A program made the translations under genes and the position numbers. This document shows positions 28,779-37,425 of a DNA stretch of 64,000 bases, piece after piece. The number at the start of each line of letters is the position of its first letter. Within the stretch, counting starts at the first letter, position 1. This DNA comes from Paenibacillus agilis (GTDB lineage Bacteria > Bacillota > Bacilli > Paenibacillales > Paenibacillaceae), in contig NZ_VNJK01000001.1 of assembly GCF_007786455.1 (NCBI RefSeq), forward strand, positions 2,635,765 to 2,699,764, in the 5' to 3' direction. Below the pieces are notes generated by a model. That model ran no database searches. It saw nothing but the letters and a program-made list of their open reading frames with translations, and had not been told where the DNA came from.

Positions 28779-30140
28779 TTAAACGAACATACTAAGTGCA
28801 AGAATAAGGCCAAGTGCTACAACAGATAGTATCGTCTCCATTACGGTCCAAGACTTCAACGTTTGTGTGACCGACATGTTAAAGAACTCTTTAACCATCC
28901 AGAAGCCTGCATCGTTAACGTGAGATAATACGATCGAACCTGCGCCCGTCGCCAATACAACAAGCTCAACATTAACGCCAGGGTTCATTGCTAAAACAGG
29001 AGCTACAATTCCAGCTGCCGTTGTCATCGCAACTGTCGCGGAGCCAGTAGCGACACGAATAAGTGCTGCTACTAACCAAGCAAATAGAATAATATTTACA
29101 TTCGCTTGTGTTGCAATTTGAGCAATCGCACCGCCTACTCCACTATCAATAAGCACTTGCTTGAACGCTCCGCCACCACCGATGATCAAAATAATCGTTG
29201 CTGTTGGTGCCAAACACTCGCTGCTGAAGCGGGAAATGTCTTCCTTCGTGAAACCACGTGCAAAGCCAAGTGAATAGAAGGAGAATACTACTGAAATTAG
29301 CAAGGCAATGACTTCGTGCCCAATAAACTCAAAGAATACGGTCCAGCTGCTTGTTGCTTCTGGATCTAGAATAAGTGCAGCAGAGCCAGCTAACATTAGA
29401 ATAACGGGTAAAAGAATCGTAAACAACGTAATTCCGAATCCAGGCAGCTTAATGTCGCCTTTTACAGCAAATTGCTCTTCTAAATTTGCAGGCGGCTGCA
29501 CTTGAATCCGCTTACCAATATATTTACCGAAGATAGGACCAGCAACAATCGCAGCTGGTAAACCTACGATCAAGGAATAAAGAATTGTCATACCAAGGTC
29601 AGCGTTGAAAGCATCAATCGCAATCATCGGTGCCGGATGTGGAGGCACAAGACCGTGTACAATAGACAAACCTGCAAGAATCGGAATACCGATTTGCAAT
29701 AGTGACATGTTCGTTTTACGTGCAACGGTGAACACAATTGGAATCAATAGAATAAGACCAACTTCGAAAAATACCGGAATACCAACGATGAAGCCTACAA
29801 ACATCATCGACCAGTGAACGCGCTTCGCACCAAACTTATCAACGAGTGTCGTCGCAATTCGTTCTGCACCGCCGGACTCTGCCATCATCTTACCAAGCAT
29901 TGTTCCGAGACCGATAACAATGGCGATCTTACCTAACGTACCACCCATTCCGCCGATGACAGACTTCACGACATCCAACGGATTCATACCAGATAGAAGG
30001 CCGAGCATTAATGCAGCCAAGAGTAAAGTAACAAAAGGATTCCACTTATACTTCGCAATAAAGACAATCAAGAATGCAATGGATACAAAAGTCCAAACAA
30101 GCAATGTTGCTTCATGACTGAGACCAAAAATCGTGCTCAT
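28779..30140 (-). CDS. gntP: Gluconate permease (GntP family)
   Basis: 453-residue gluconate:H+ symporter with about twelve to fourteen membrane helices. Family motifs are visible: LGTMLGKMMAESGGAERIA, HGLVPPHPAPM and the C-terminal SHVNDAGFWMVKEF. GGGAGG precedes the ATG. A second GntR operator lies about 50 bp upstream, so the gene can be controlled separately from gnd-gntR. It is followed by a hairpin and gntK. Confidence 0.93.
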   Translation of the reverse strand: MSTIFGLSHEATLLVWTFVSIAFLIVFIAKYKWNPFVTLLLAALMLGLLSGMNPLDVVKSVIGGMGGTLGKIAIVIGLGTMLGKMMAESGGAERIATTLVDKFGAKRVHWSMMFVGFIVGIPVFFEVGLILLIPIVFTVARKTNMSLLQIGIPILAGLSIVHGLVPPHPAPMIAIDAFNADLGMTILYSLIVGLPAAIVAGPIFGKYIGKRIQVQPPANLEEQFAVKGDIKLPGFGITLFTILLPVILMLAGSAALILDPEATSSWTVFFEFIGHEVIALLISVVFSFYSLGFARGFTKEDISRFSSECLAPTATIILIIGGGGAFKQVLIDSGVGGAIAQIATQANVNIILFAWLVAALIRVATGSATVAMTTAAGIVAPVLAMNPGVNVELVVLATGAGSIVLSHVNDAGFWMVKEFFNMSVTQTLKSWTVMETILSVVALGLILALSMFV

Positions 30141-30186
30141 CAGAATGCCCTCCCTTGATGTACGTTCAATCTGAATTTTATTGTAT

Positions 30187-30200
30187 ACTAGTCGACAAGT
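30187..30200. promoter_or_regulatory. GntR operator before gntP
   Basis: ACTAGTCGACAAGT is a near-perfect palindrome. Its complement ACTTGTCGACTAGTAT agrees with the B. subtilis gnt operator (ATACTTGTATACAAGTAT) at 13 of 16 aligned positions. It lies 47 bp upstream of gntP. Confidence 0.6.
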
Positions 30201-30232
30201 TTACCCGCACCTTTTTACTGCCTTACCTCCAA

Positions 30233-30910
30233 TTATTCGGGAGGAAGGCTTGTAACAAGGGTTTGACGTGAGTCAGCAAAATATTGTTCGACGCCGCGCT
30301 TAATGACTTCTATATCCTTCGACTGCAGTCCCTGCAACAGCTCTCTATGCTTTTCAATGACATTTAGAAGTTTCTCTTCTCCCATTGAGAATACTTCCTC
30401 TGTCGTAATTAACAGGACTGTCAATACGATATGACGGATACTGTTCCAAAGATGTTGAATTCGACGATGCTCTGCTGCCGCAATGATGGCTTCATGGAAT
30501 GAAATATCCTGATAAGCAAATTCAACGACATCGTTATACTTGACCGCAAGCTCCATCTTGTCAATAATCTGATTCAGTTGAGTGATCAACCGCTCCTGAT
30601 CGACATCAGCTAGACGCTGCTGGACAAAGCTTTCAATCAAATATCGAACATCATACAATTCCTTTACATCTTCCAATGTCAACCCAATCACAACGGCTCC
30701 CATTCGTTCAAGTCGAATAAGCCCTTCATTGGATAACGCTTTCAACGCTTCTCTAACTGGAGAACGACTTGTTCCAAAGTCAGCAGCTACCCGATTCTCG
30801 GAAATAACCTCGTCTGGCTTAATCGTTCCTTTAATAATTTGCAAACGCAATTCGCATGCGATACATTCACCTAATGAGGCTCCCTGAAGCCATGTTGACG
30901 GATAGTGCAT
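30233..30910 (-). CDS. gntR: GntR-family repressor, FadR/FCD subfamily
   Basis: 225-residue regulator with an N-terminal winged helix (ISENRVAADFGTSRSPVREA, about residues 35-54). The C-terminal FCD all-helical ligand domain includes the metal-site residues of DISFHEAII and the later His positions. It probably binds gluconate and releases operators at 30187 and 31974. The frame can start at a TTG at 30919, but the ATG at 30910 has better spacing from GAAGAG. It sits between gnd and gntP, as expected for local control. Confidence 0.88.
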   Translation of the reverse strand: MHYPSTWLQGASLGECIACELRLQIIKGTIKPDEVISENRVAADFGTSRSPVREALKALSNEGLIRLERMGAVVIGLTLEDVKELYDVRYLIESFVQQRLADVDQERLITQLNQIIDKMELAVKYNDVVEFAYQDISFHEAIIAAAEHRRIQHLWNSIRHIVLTVLLITTEEVFSMGEEKLLNVIEKHRELLQGLQSKDIEVIKRGVEQYFADSRQTLVTSLPPE

Positions 30911-31046
30911 ATGATTCAACTCTTCCTAATGAAATAGATAATGCCGAAATCCGAACGAAACGGCATGTCAGATCTATCTTATCATATGCTGGCTTACCCA
31001 ATCCATTTTGGTGTGAAAATAGGCTGTACAGTTGCTTTATCGTTCG

Positions 31047-31943
31047 TTACTTCGATACGACAGCATGACCACCAAATTCATTGCGCAATGCTGCTACAAC
31101 TTTGCCATGGAAAGTATCGGTATCAAGTGAGCGATATCTCATCATTAACGACATAGCAATGACAGGCGTACTAGCTTGCAAATCAAGCGCTGTCTCTACC
31201 GTCCACTTTCCTTCTCCAGAACTATGCATGACCCCTCGTATGCCGTCCAACTTCGGATCTTTCGCAAAAGCATTTTGAGTCAAATCCATTAGCCAACTGC
31301 GAATTACGGAACCGTTCGACCACACGCGAGCTACTTGCTCATAATCAAAGTCAAAATCGCTCTTCTCAAGTACTTCGAAACCTTCTGCAATCGCTTGCAT
31401 CATACCGTACTCGATACCATTATGGATCATTTTCAAAAAGTGACCGCTTCCAAGTTTACCTGCATATAAGTATCCGTGATCGACCGCCATATCGCGGAAC
31501 AACGGCTCTAAGTTGTTGAACACTTCTGCGTTGCCGCCAATCATGAAGCAGCCCCCATGCTCAGCCCCATCTGTTCCACCTGATGTTCCAACATCGAAGT
31601 AATGAATGCCCTGCTCTTGCAACTTTTCGCCACGAGCGATCGATTGCTTATAATGTGAGTTGCCACCATCAATAACGATATCTCCTGGAGACAATATGGG
31701 AAGCAGTGTATCGACGACGCTGTCTACGATCTCTCCTGCTGGCACCATCATCCATACAATACGTGGAGCATCGAGCTTATGTACAAGCTCTTCAATTGTC
31801 GCCGCTGGAACCGCCCCTTCAGCTGCTAGCTTCTCTCTTGGTTCAGCATTCACATCGTATACGACCGCCTCATGATCGTAACGCATCATATTGCGAACGA
31901 GATTGAATCCCATCTTGCCAAGACCTATCATACCTACCTTCAC
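31047..31943 (-). CDS. gntZ: 6-phosphogluconate dehydrogenase, short decarboxylating form
   Basis: 298-residue enzyme of the YqeC/GntZ class, shorter than the 470-residue classical form. It converts 6-phosphogluconate to ribulose 5-phosphate with release of CO2. The dinucleotide fold starts at MIGLGKMGFNLVRNM. The substrate site shows DGGNSHYKQS, DVGTSGGTDGAEHG and the catalytic Lys in KMIHNGIEYG. It is the first gene of the gluconate locus. A GntR operator and a cre-like site are directly upstream. Confidence 0.92.
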   Translation of the reverse strand: MKVGMIGLGKMGFNLVRNMMRYDHEAVVYDVNAEPREKLAAEGAVPAATIEELVHKLDAPRIVWMMVPAGEIVDSVVDTLLPILSPGDIVIDGGNSHYKQSIARGEKLQEQGIHYFDVGTSGGTDGAEHGGCFMIGGNAEVFNNLEPLFRDMAVDHGYLYAGKLGSGHFLKMIHNGIEYGMMQAIAEGFEVLEKSDFDFDYEQVARVWSNGSVIRSWLMDLTQNAFAKDPKLDGIRGVMHSSGEGKWTVETALDLQASTPVIAMSLMMRYRSLDTDTFHGKVVAALRNEFGGHAVVSK

Positions 31944-31973
31944 TACTTGTTCCCCCTTGCTGTTACTACAAGT

Positions 31974-31989
31974 ATACTTGTATACAAGT
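31974..31989. promoter_or_regulatory. GntR operator before the gluconate locus
   Basis: ATACTTGTATACAAGT equals 16 of the 18 bases of the B. subtilis gnt operator and is palindromic around TATA. It lies about 30 bp upstream of the 6-phosphogluconate dehydrogenase start. Confidence 0.85.
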
Positions 31990-32006
31990 TGCTCTTCGTA
32001 AATGTA

Positions 32007-32020
32007 TGATAACGCTTTCT
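32007..32020. promoter_or_regulatory. cre-like site before the gluconate locus
   Basis: TGATAACGCTTTCT matches the CcpA site TGAAAACGCTTTCA at 12 of 14 positions with an intact AACGCTTTC core. Its position beside the GntR operator fits carbon catabolite repression of gluconate use. Confidence 0.5.
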
Positions 32021-32084
32021 TATAAGGTTGTAAATAGTTATTTTAGAAAAACTCAAATTACATATTCCATTCTCTACTAAAAGA

Positions 32085-32129
32085 AAGACTATACCTCATG
32101 CGTTAAACAGTACACGCAGGTATAGTCTT
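32085..32129 (-). terminator. Terminator of the eleven-gene biosynthetic operon
   Basis: Perfect 12-bp stem AAGACTATACCT / AGGTATAGTCTT with an inner GCGT/ACGC pair, then TCTTTTAG on the minus strand, 61 nt past the last gene of the cluster. Confidence 0.88.
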
Positions 32130-32189
32130 CATCGTATTTTCAACTATCCATTTATTATGTGAACCAACTTGAATCGCAGCACGCTTATA

Positions 32190-33776
32190 CTAAGAACAAA
32201 TGGAGAATTCATATAAAGAATAACCATAAATGGTCGCTCTTTTTAATCCTAGCACTCTAACATATCTACCAGCAACATTGTCTACTTCTATTTGTACGAG
32301 CCCACCTAATCCTTCCACTTCATGATGGATATCGTGCCAGTCTTTCATGTTATCGGATAATTGAATTTTATACTCCTCTGCATAAGCATGCTCCCAACGC
32401 AGCGTCACGCTTTTAATAGGTTTGGACATACCCAAATCAACACAAGCCCACTCATCATCATTATAATCACTACTCCATCTAGTCGATGATTGTGAGTCAA
32501 CCAGATTATATCTGCTAAGCAGCTCACTTTGATCTGATGAAGTATAGACGGGTTTGTATAGCGATAGCGTTCCATGAAGCGCAACCTTCTCCGTAACGAT
32601 TTCGAGACGACATTCTTCGATACTGACTTCGTCATTCGTATTTAATGATTGTATTGCTACTTCATACTTCGTCTCTGGCTCAAGATTAGGAATCACATAA
32701 TAAGTCGTGGGACAAGTCGCAATCACGGAACCATTAACTAAAACACGATAACGATTTGACTCCAATTCTCCTTTTTCGTCTATCCATGATATCCATGCAC
32801 TCGTATCCGTTGTATGCAATAATTTCAATTCAGTTGGGGCATCTGGTAGTAATCGTTTAAAGTCGGGCTTCACACCACTTATGATTTCTTGCTGCAAATC
32901 CTTTAGAAATAACTCCTCCAGCTCAATCATTTCAGCGTATTTTTCTTCAATTCGATTCCAGCAGGCCTTCAAATCCGTTGATGTAATGGAAAACTTGGCT
33001 ATTCTTTGTTTAATGACTTCCGACACCTTAGAAGACTTGAGCAGAAGCTCAATCAGATGCTCAGAGTAATGATTTTTTTGCAAATAATTAGCTACCATTT
33101 TTCTCGATAACGTATACACCCCAAAAAACGAAAGCAATGATTCCAGCTTAATATCAGTTGACGTCATATCCTGTTTCATTTGTTCAAAGCCATACCCACT
33201 ATTGCTTAACTCAAGCATTGTCGTTCTAAATCGTTGATCGATATACTCGTTGACCTCGTCTGCCGCCTCTGTAATCGAGCAGCAATCTACCATGAGCACT
33301 TCTGCACTATTAAAAGCTTGTTCCAGCAGTGCCGATTCATATATTTTCTCAAAGGGGTAATCAAATATCGTAAAGGAATCATCCACATCATTATAGGCAG
33401 TAAGAGCAAGCGAGTGGATTCCTTCTAAATGCAATTGAGTCAACTGCATATGAGGAATATATTTATTTCTTACCCATATAAATACTTCCTCTCCATTTGC
33501 TAACCGCTCAATGATTGTAATCTTCGCTGCTTGAAAGCTGTCGAATCTTTCTGACTTCACGACAGTTCCCAACACTTCATTGTCAGGCTCAATTTCCCAT
33601 GAATAATCCCAACCGGCTTTTTCTTCTTTTATCATTTCATTGTAGATTTTATCCACGCTCTCATAGGCATTCCAAAAATGCGAACGCACATCCATACGCT
33701 GATTCAAATAACGAAATACTTGAGCTTTCCTACAAGTGACAAAACTATAAAACAGCGCGGTTGATACAACTTCCAT
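32190..33776 (-). CDS. BtrH-like protein with FN3 and F5/8 type C (discoidin) domains
   Basis: Last gene of the putative hydrazine-peptide operon, about 528 residues. The N-terminal ~330 residues resemble BtrH-type proteins (papain/C39-like fold): YSFVTCRKAQVFRYL, then a His/Asp pair in GIHSLALTAYNDVDDSFTIFDYP. The Cys is not in the register expected from its paralogue at 36401-37408, so catalysis is doubtful. A fibronectin III domain (about 315-400, PDAPTELKLL start) and a discoidin/CBM32-like domain (about 400-528) follow, unusual for a biosynthetic enzyme. No signal peptide is seen. The ATG at 33776 has AAAGGGATG 7 nt upstream; the frame is open 12 codons further. Confidence 0.6.
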   Translation of the reverse strand: MEVVSTALFYSFVTCRKAQVFRYLNQRMDVRSHFWNAYESVDKIYNEMIKEEKAGWDYSWEIEPDNEVLGTVVKSERFDSFQAAKITIIERLANGEEVFIWVRNKYIPHMQLTQLHLEGIHSLALTAYNDVDDSFTIFDYPFEKIYESALLEQAFNSAEVLMVDCCSITEAADEVNEYIDQRFRTTMLELSNSGYGFEQMKQDMTSTDIKLESLLSFFGVYTLSRKMVANYLQKNHYSEHLIELLLKSSKVSEVIKQRIAKFSITSTDLKACWNRIEEKYAEMIELEELFLKDLQQEIISGVKPDFKRLLPDAPTELKLLHTTDTSAWISWIDEKGELESNRYRVLVNGSVIATCPTTYYVIPNLEPETKYEVAIQSLNTNDEVSIEECRLEIVTEKVALHGTLSLYKPVYTSSDQSELLSRYNLVDSQSSTRWSSDYNDDEWACVDLGMSKPIKSVTLRWEHAYAEEYKIQLSDNMKDWHDIHHEVEGLGGLVQIEVDNVAGRYVRVLGLKRATIYGYSLYEFSICS

Positions 33777-33827
33777 CTGAAAACATCCCTTTCTATCCAG
33801 AAGCTTGCACACTTCTTTTATACGTTC

Positions 33828-34883
33828 TCATGATAACAACTGCACAACGCGATTACCGACTGCTGGAGCGATCTTGACCCCGCTACCGCTAAAACCACTA
33901 GCAATAATGGTACCTTTAAGCTCTGGAATTTCTTCCACAATTCCACATCCGCCTACACTATAGGCATCAAAGCTTTTGCGACCTCCGTAAGTAGAAACTT
34001 CTCCCCAATGGCTAAAGCGATGGCTAGCTGCTTGCAAGACACGTCGCTCTTGACCAAGATCGATCGACGTTCTATGCTCGACATCGATATCCCATTCATC
34101 TACTGGGAGTCCTATTAAGGTGAAATCATTCATATAAGGCCGACTGTACAGATCCATGCTAGAATCAATGAACCCGGTGCGCGGTGCGTGTTGAAGCTTG
34201 GCAATTTGAAATTGAATGCTCTTGCTTCTTATTCGCTCCGAAATAGTACAATCCGACAATAAAGCGCTGCTCCACGCACCTGCGCAAATGATTACATGGG
34301 GGCAATATATGGTCTCTGCTGAAGTTCTAACTCCAATCGTCTGGCCTTGTTCCTGTAATATTTCATACACCTCTATACCTTCGTACAGCTCTACACCACG
34401 GTTGGCAAGTTTTCTGGTAAGCGCCTTGGTCGCTAGCAATGGGTCCATATAGCCAGCATCAGGTTCATAGATTGCCCCATTCAAATCGTTCCACTTAAAT
34501 TCTGGAAATCTGCTGGCCCCCTCTTGCGCCGATAGAATCTCAATAGCAGCTCCATTTGTCAAAAGCCTCGAACATTCCCTTTGCAAATCAGCAAATTCAT
34601 GAACAGATTCCATATACAAGAATCCAGTACGTGTAAATGCACATTCCTGCTCGCTCAGATCACATTCAGCTTGATATTCCTTAAAGCCTTCCAACGCTAA
34701 ATCCGAAAGCAGCGGATCAGAATGATACACACGTACAATTCCCCCTGATTGGCCTGTAGCTCCGTTTCCGATTTCGAGCTTCTCAAGCAACGCAATCTTT
34801 TTGATACCGCTTTTATTGAGCTTGCAGGCAACGAAAGCTCCGATAATGCCGCCTCCAATAACAACTACATCCATCGTTTTCAT
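33828..34883 (-). CDS. FAD-dependent amine/amino-acid oxidase (DAO family)
   Basis: 351-residue flavoprotein of the D-amino acid/glycine/sarcosine oxidase family. It has a GxGxxG dinucleotide motif in VVVIGGGIIGAFVA, the conserved GATGQSGG loop and the C-terminal FAD contact ASGFSGSGVKIAPAVG. In s56-p1 and triacsin pathways a DAO homologue oxidises the lysine-glycine hydrazine to release hydrazinoacetate; I infer the same role because the other three enzymes of that route are in this operon. The ATG overlaps the permease stop (ATGA), with AGGAG 11 nt upstream. Confidence 0.8.
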   Translation of the reverse strand: MKTMDVVVIGGGIIGAFVACKLNKSGIKKIALLEKLEIGNGATGQSGGIVRVYHSDPLLSDLALEGFKEYQAECDLSEQECAFTRTGFLYMESVHEFADLQRECSRLLTNGAAIEILSAQEGASRFPEFKWNDLNGAIYEPDAGYMDPLLATKALTRKLANRGVELYEGIEVYEILQEQGQTIGVRTSAETIYCPHVIICAGAWSSALLSDCTISERIRSKSIQFQIAKLQHAPRTGFIDSSMDLYSRPYMNDFTLIGLPVDEWDIDVEHRTSIDLGQERRVLQAASHRFSHWGEVSTYGGRKSFDAYSVGGCGIVEEIPELKGTIIASGFSGSGVKIAPAVGNRVVQLLS

Positions 34884-36160
34884 GGAACTGATTTCTCCTG
34901 ACTCCTTTTAATGGCGATTAATACAAATGAGAGTATCCCTAGAACAATTGAGAAAATAGCTGATCCTTCAAAAAATGGTAAGATCGATAAGACGAGCAGC
35001 ATCATTCCTAAATAGAACAGCCTATCTCGAACTGCCTTGTAAAATTTAATAGCTGCACCATAAATAAATAAGTAAATAATAAAGAAATTAAAATTGGTCA
35101 TTTGAATCAAATACACTTCATCCAATTCGAACGATGCTAATATAAGTAAAATAACACCATACAAACTAGCTAACAAAAGGTAAGCATAGAGAGGCACATG
35201 ATTCCGCTTTGTTTGTGAAAATAACGGAGGCAATACGTTTGTCTCTGACAGCGACACAATGACACGCGATGCACTAAATACCCACGCATTGGTTGCCATC
35301 ATGATTAAAAAAATCGCCAACGCATTGTATAAATACCCGACATGTTCACCAACAATGCCCTTAAGCAGCAGGGGCAGCACCGTTTGCGTGTTTTCATAGG
35401 TTTCGGCCGGAATTCTTGCAATTAAGGCAAGGGCAAGCAGAACATATAATACACCGACAATAAGAACGGCTATAGGGACTGCCTTCTTATACGATGATCT
35501 GGGTTCCTTCACATCACCAGCAATGTTCGTCGCATTTTCCCAACCGAGAAAGGAATAGAAGCAGACCGTTATCGCTGAAAACACTGCCGTATAACCATGC
35601 GGCGCAAATGAACCCGTCTGTTCAAAGTCAGCATGGACAAGAGCAACGCCTATAATCGCACTTAAAATGATAGAAAGCACGAGGAAAGAAATAAACTGAA
35701 TGCGGTTACTCATCTTAACCCCGAGCATATTCAATAGAATGGATGCTAGCATAAAGAAAAAGCCGTACAGCAGAACAAAATGATCGTCATAACCAACAAT
35801 ATTTTGCAAATATCGAGCGGCGGCAATACCCATAATAGGATTCCCGATAATCATCGTGAACGCCAGCAGCAAATTGAGACTTTGACCCACTTTTACTCCA
35901 AATACATCCCCCACCATTAGCATTAACCCACTGGAATGAGGACGTTCTACAATTAATTTAGAGAATGAGCGAGCTAACGGATAAGATAATAACGCCAAAA
36001 TAATCCAAGAGAGTAAGGAAGCTGGCCCCGCGATCCCATAAGCGATCCCAGGAACGATAAGAATGCCGACTCCAATGATCGAGGTTACGTAATATACCAT
36101 TAATCCCTTCGCGTCAATGAGTCTATTTTCTTGGTTACGTTCATTCATCGTCTGCATCAC
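34880..36160 (-). CDS. APC-family amino acid/peptide permease
   Basis: 426-residue transporter with about twelve helices, related to YjeH-type amino acid antiporters. The family loop YYVTSIIGVGILIVPG lies near residue 28. It may bring in a precursor amino acid or export the product or an intermediate. It starts at GTG just after the carrier-protein stop and its stop overlaps the oxidase start by 4 nt, so it belongs to the operon. Confidence 0.82.
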   Translation of the reverse strand: MMQTMNERNQENRLIDAKGLMVYYVTSIIGVGILIVPGIAYGIAGPASLLSWIILALLSYPLARSFSKLIVERPHSSGLMLMVGDVFGVKVGQSLNLLLAFTMIIGNPIMGIAAARYLQNIVGYDDHFVLLYGFFFMLASILLNMLGVKMSNRIQFISFLVLSIILSAIIGVALVHADFEQTGSFAPHGYTAVFSAITVCFYSFLGWENATNIAGDVKEPRSSYKKAVPIAVLIVGVLYVLLALALIARIPAETYENTQTVLPLLLKGIVGEHVGYLYNALAIFLIMMATNAWVFSASRVIVSLSETNVLPPLFSQTKRNHVPLYAYLLLASLYGVILLILASFELDEVYLIQMTNFNFFIIYLFIYGAAIKFYKAVRDRLFYLGMMLLVLSILPFFEGSAIFSIVLGILSFVLIAIKRSQEKSVP

Positions 36161-36161
36161 T

Positions 36162-36401
36162 CTATTCGTTTAAGATTCCTTCTACTAAGCTGATAATGTG
36201 CTGCAACGTTTGAAAGTCTTCAACGGTCACATCGTCAGATATTTCAATATCAAATGCTGTCTCAAGCTTTACAATTAGTTCAACCACTCGCATGGAATGG
36301 AGACCTAATTCACTTAAAGGAAGATCTGGAGAGAAAGGAGTATCTTGTTCTAACTTCGTTACTTCGATGATTAATTCTCGTATTTGCTGAGATGGGTCCA
36401 T
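36162..36401 (-). CDS. Stand-alone acyl/peptidyl carrier protein
   Basis: 79-residue four-helix carrier protein. The phosphopantetheine serine is Ser36 in LGLHSMRVVELIVKLE. Acidic helix-II residues follow, as in other carriers. Its ATG overlaps the stop of the BtrH-like gene (TAATG), which implies balanced expression. In butirosin synthesis BtrH moves an acyl unit from the carrier BtrI to an amine; this pair suggests a similar transfer. No ligase to charge the carrier is seen next to it, so it may be loaded by an NRPS adenylation domain or an unlinked enzyme. Confidence 0.85.
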   Translation of the reverse strand: MDPSQQIRELIIEVTKLEQDTPFSPDLPLSELGLHSMRVVELIVKLETAFDIEISDDVTVEDFQTLQHIISLVEGILNE

Positions 36402-37408
36402 TACACACGCTCCTTCATGCGATGATCCTCCACTGCATGGAACAATAAAGATACATACTCCCGTTCTAAGTGCAAGATGCTCGTAAATATCGAATCATCA
36501 GCAAACGCTTTATGTGGGTACACATTAGTCATTGCAAATTTGCCAATCACTCTTCTTAATTTTTGAAAGAGATCTAATTGCGCTGTAAGTTGTTCAAGTG
36601 CAGCTTGCGCCTCAGGCATCATGTGACGAAGTCGGTATTGCTCCGCTTGTTTGACCAGTATCAGCTCGTTTAAGCCTTTAATCAGCTCCTGCGTATGCTG
36701 CTGCAGCTTATCTTCCTGCATACAAATGTCGTGCAGCTGGCCCACCAATTCTGCCGCGTTGCTCAAGTGACTTCCCTCAAGCTTCTGCTTACTTTCATAT
36801 AATTGCTTCACCCATATCTCTGAACTAGATAGCACTGTACTGCTTGTTTCTGTATCCGAAATGTAATAAATAGATGCCCCTTCCCAATTCGATAAAAAGT
36901 GCTCAACAAATGACGAATAGGCTTGTTCTAAATCATCAAACGATAATAGTCTTCTTTCATACGTCATACTTTCACGTTCCCGATGCTCAATTACGTAAAA
37001 TACACGATTGACTGTATCTACCCCACTTATAAGAAGCACATGAGGCCAATGCTCTTGTCGATAAAGATCCTTACGCATCGGCAGCGCGTAGCAATCAATG
37101 TTTAGTAGGGGCAGCTTTCCCTGCTCCAATCCTTCTGTAAGGTCAGCGATGATATCCTCGCTCTGAAATAATGTTTCTATTTTTAGACCGAGCTCATGTA
37201 AGATTGGGTCAATCGAATGCACCGATTCCATCCGGAGATTAACGGGCCACACCTCGTTATTATCATTTTTCTCATACGATATCCGATCATGTGCCAATAT
37301 GTACTCAATTGGCTGTCCGAAGTACTGAACAACAGGAAACAAGGCGCTAAAAAAACAATTGCGATAAAACAAATCGTTAAATGGCTTTACATCATAAAAT
37401 TTTTCCAT
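36401..37408 (-). CDS. BtrH-like acyltransferase (C39-like fold)
   Basis: 335-residue protein resembling the BtrH N-terminal domain family. A candidate catalytic triad is visible: Cys18 in RNCFFSALFPVVQYFG, His123 in HWPHVLLISG and an Asp a few residues later (GVD). The C-terminal third is helical and Gln/Glu/Lys-rich (about 200-310). The known member BtrH transfers an acyl group from a carrier protein to an amine. AAAGGAG precedes the ATG. Its stop overlaps the carrier-protein start, the strongest hint that the two act together. Confidence 0.7.
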   Translation of the reverse strand: MEKFYDVKPFNDLFYRNCFFSALFPVVQYFGQPIEYILAHDRISYEKNDNNEVWPVNLRMESVHSIDPILHELGLKIETLFQSEDIIADLTEGLEQGKLPLLNIDCYALPMRKDLYRQEHWPHVLLISGVDTVNRVFYVIEHRERESMTYERRLLSFDDLEQAYSSFVEHFLSNWEGASIYYISDTETSSTVLSSSEIWVKQLYESKQKLEGSHLSNAAELVGQLHDICMQEDKLQQHTQELIKGLNELILVKQAEQYRLRHMMPEAQAALEQLTAQLDLFQKLRRVIGKFAMTNVYPHKAFADDSIFTSILHLEREYVSLLFHAVEDHRMKERV

Positions 37409-37425
37409 AGCTGCTCCTTTCTTCG

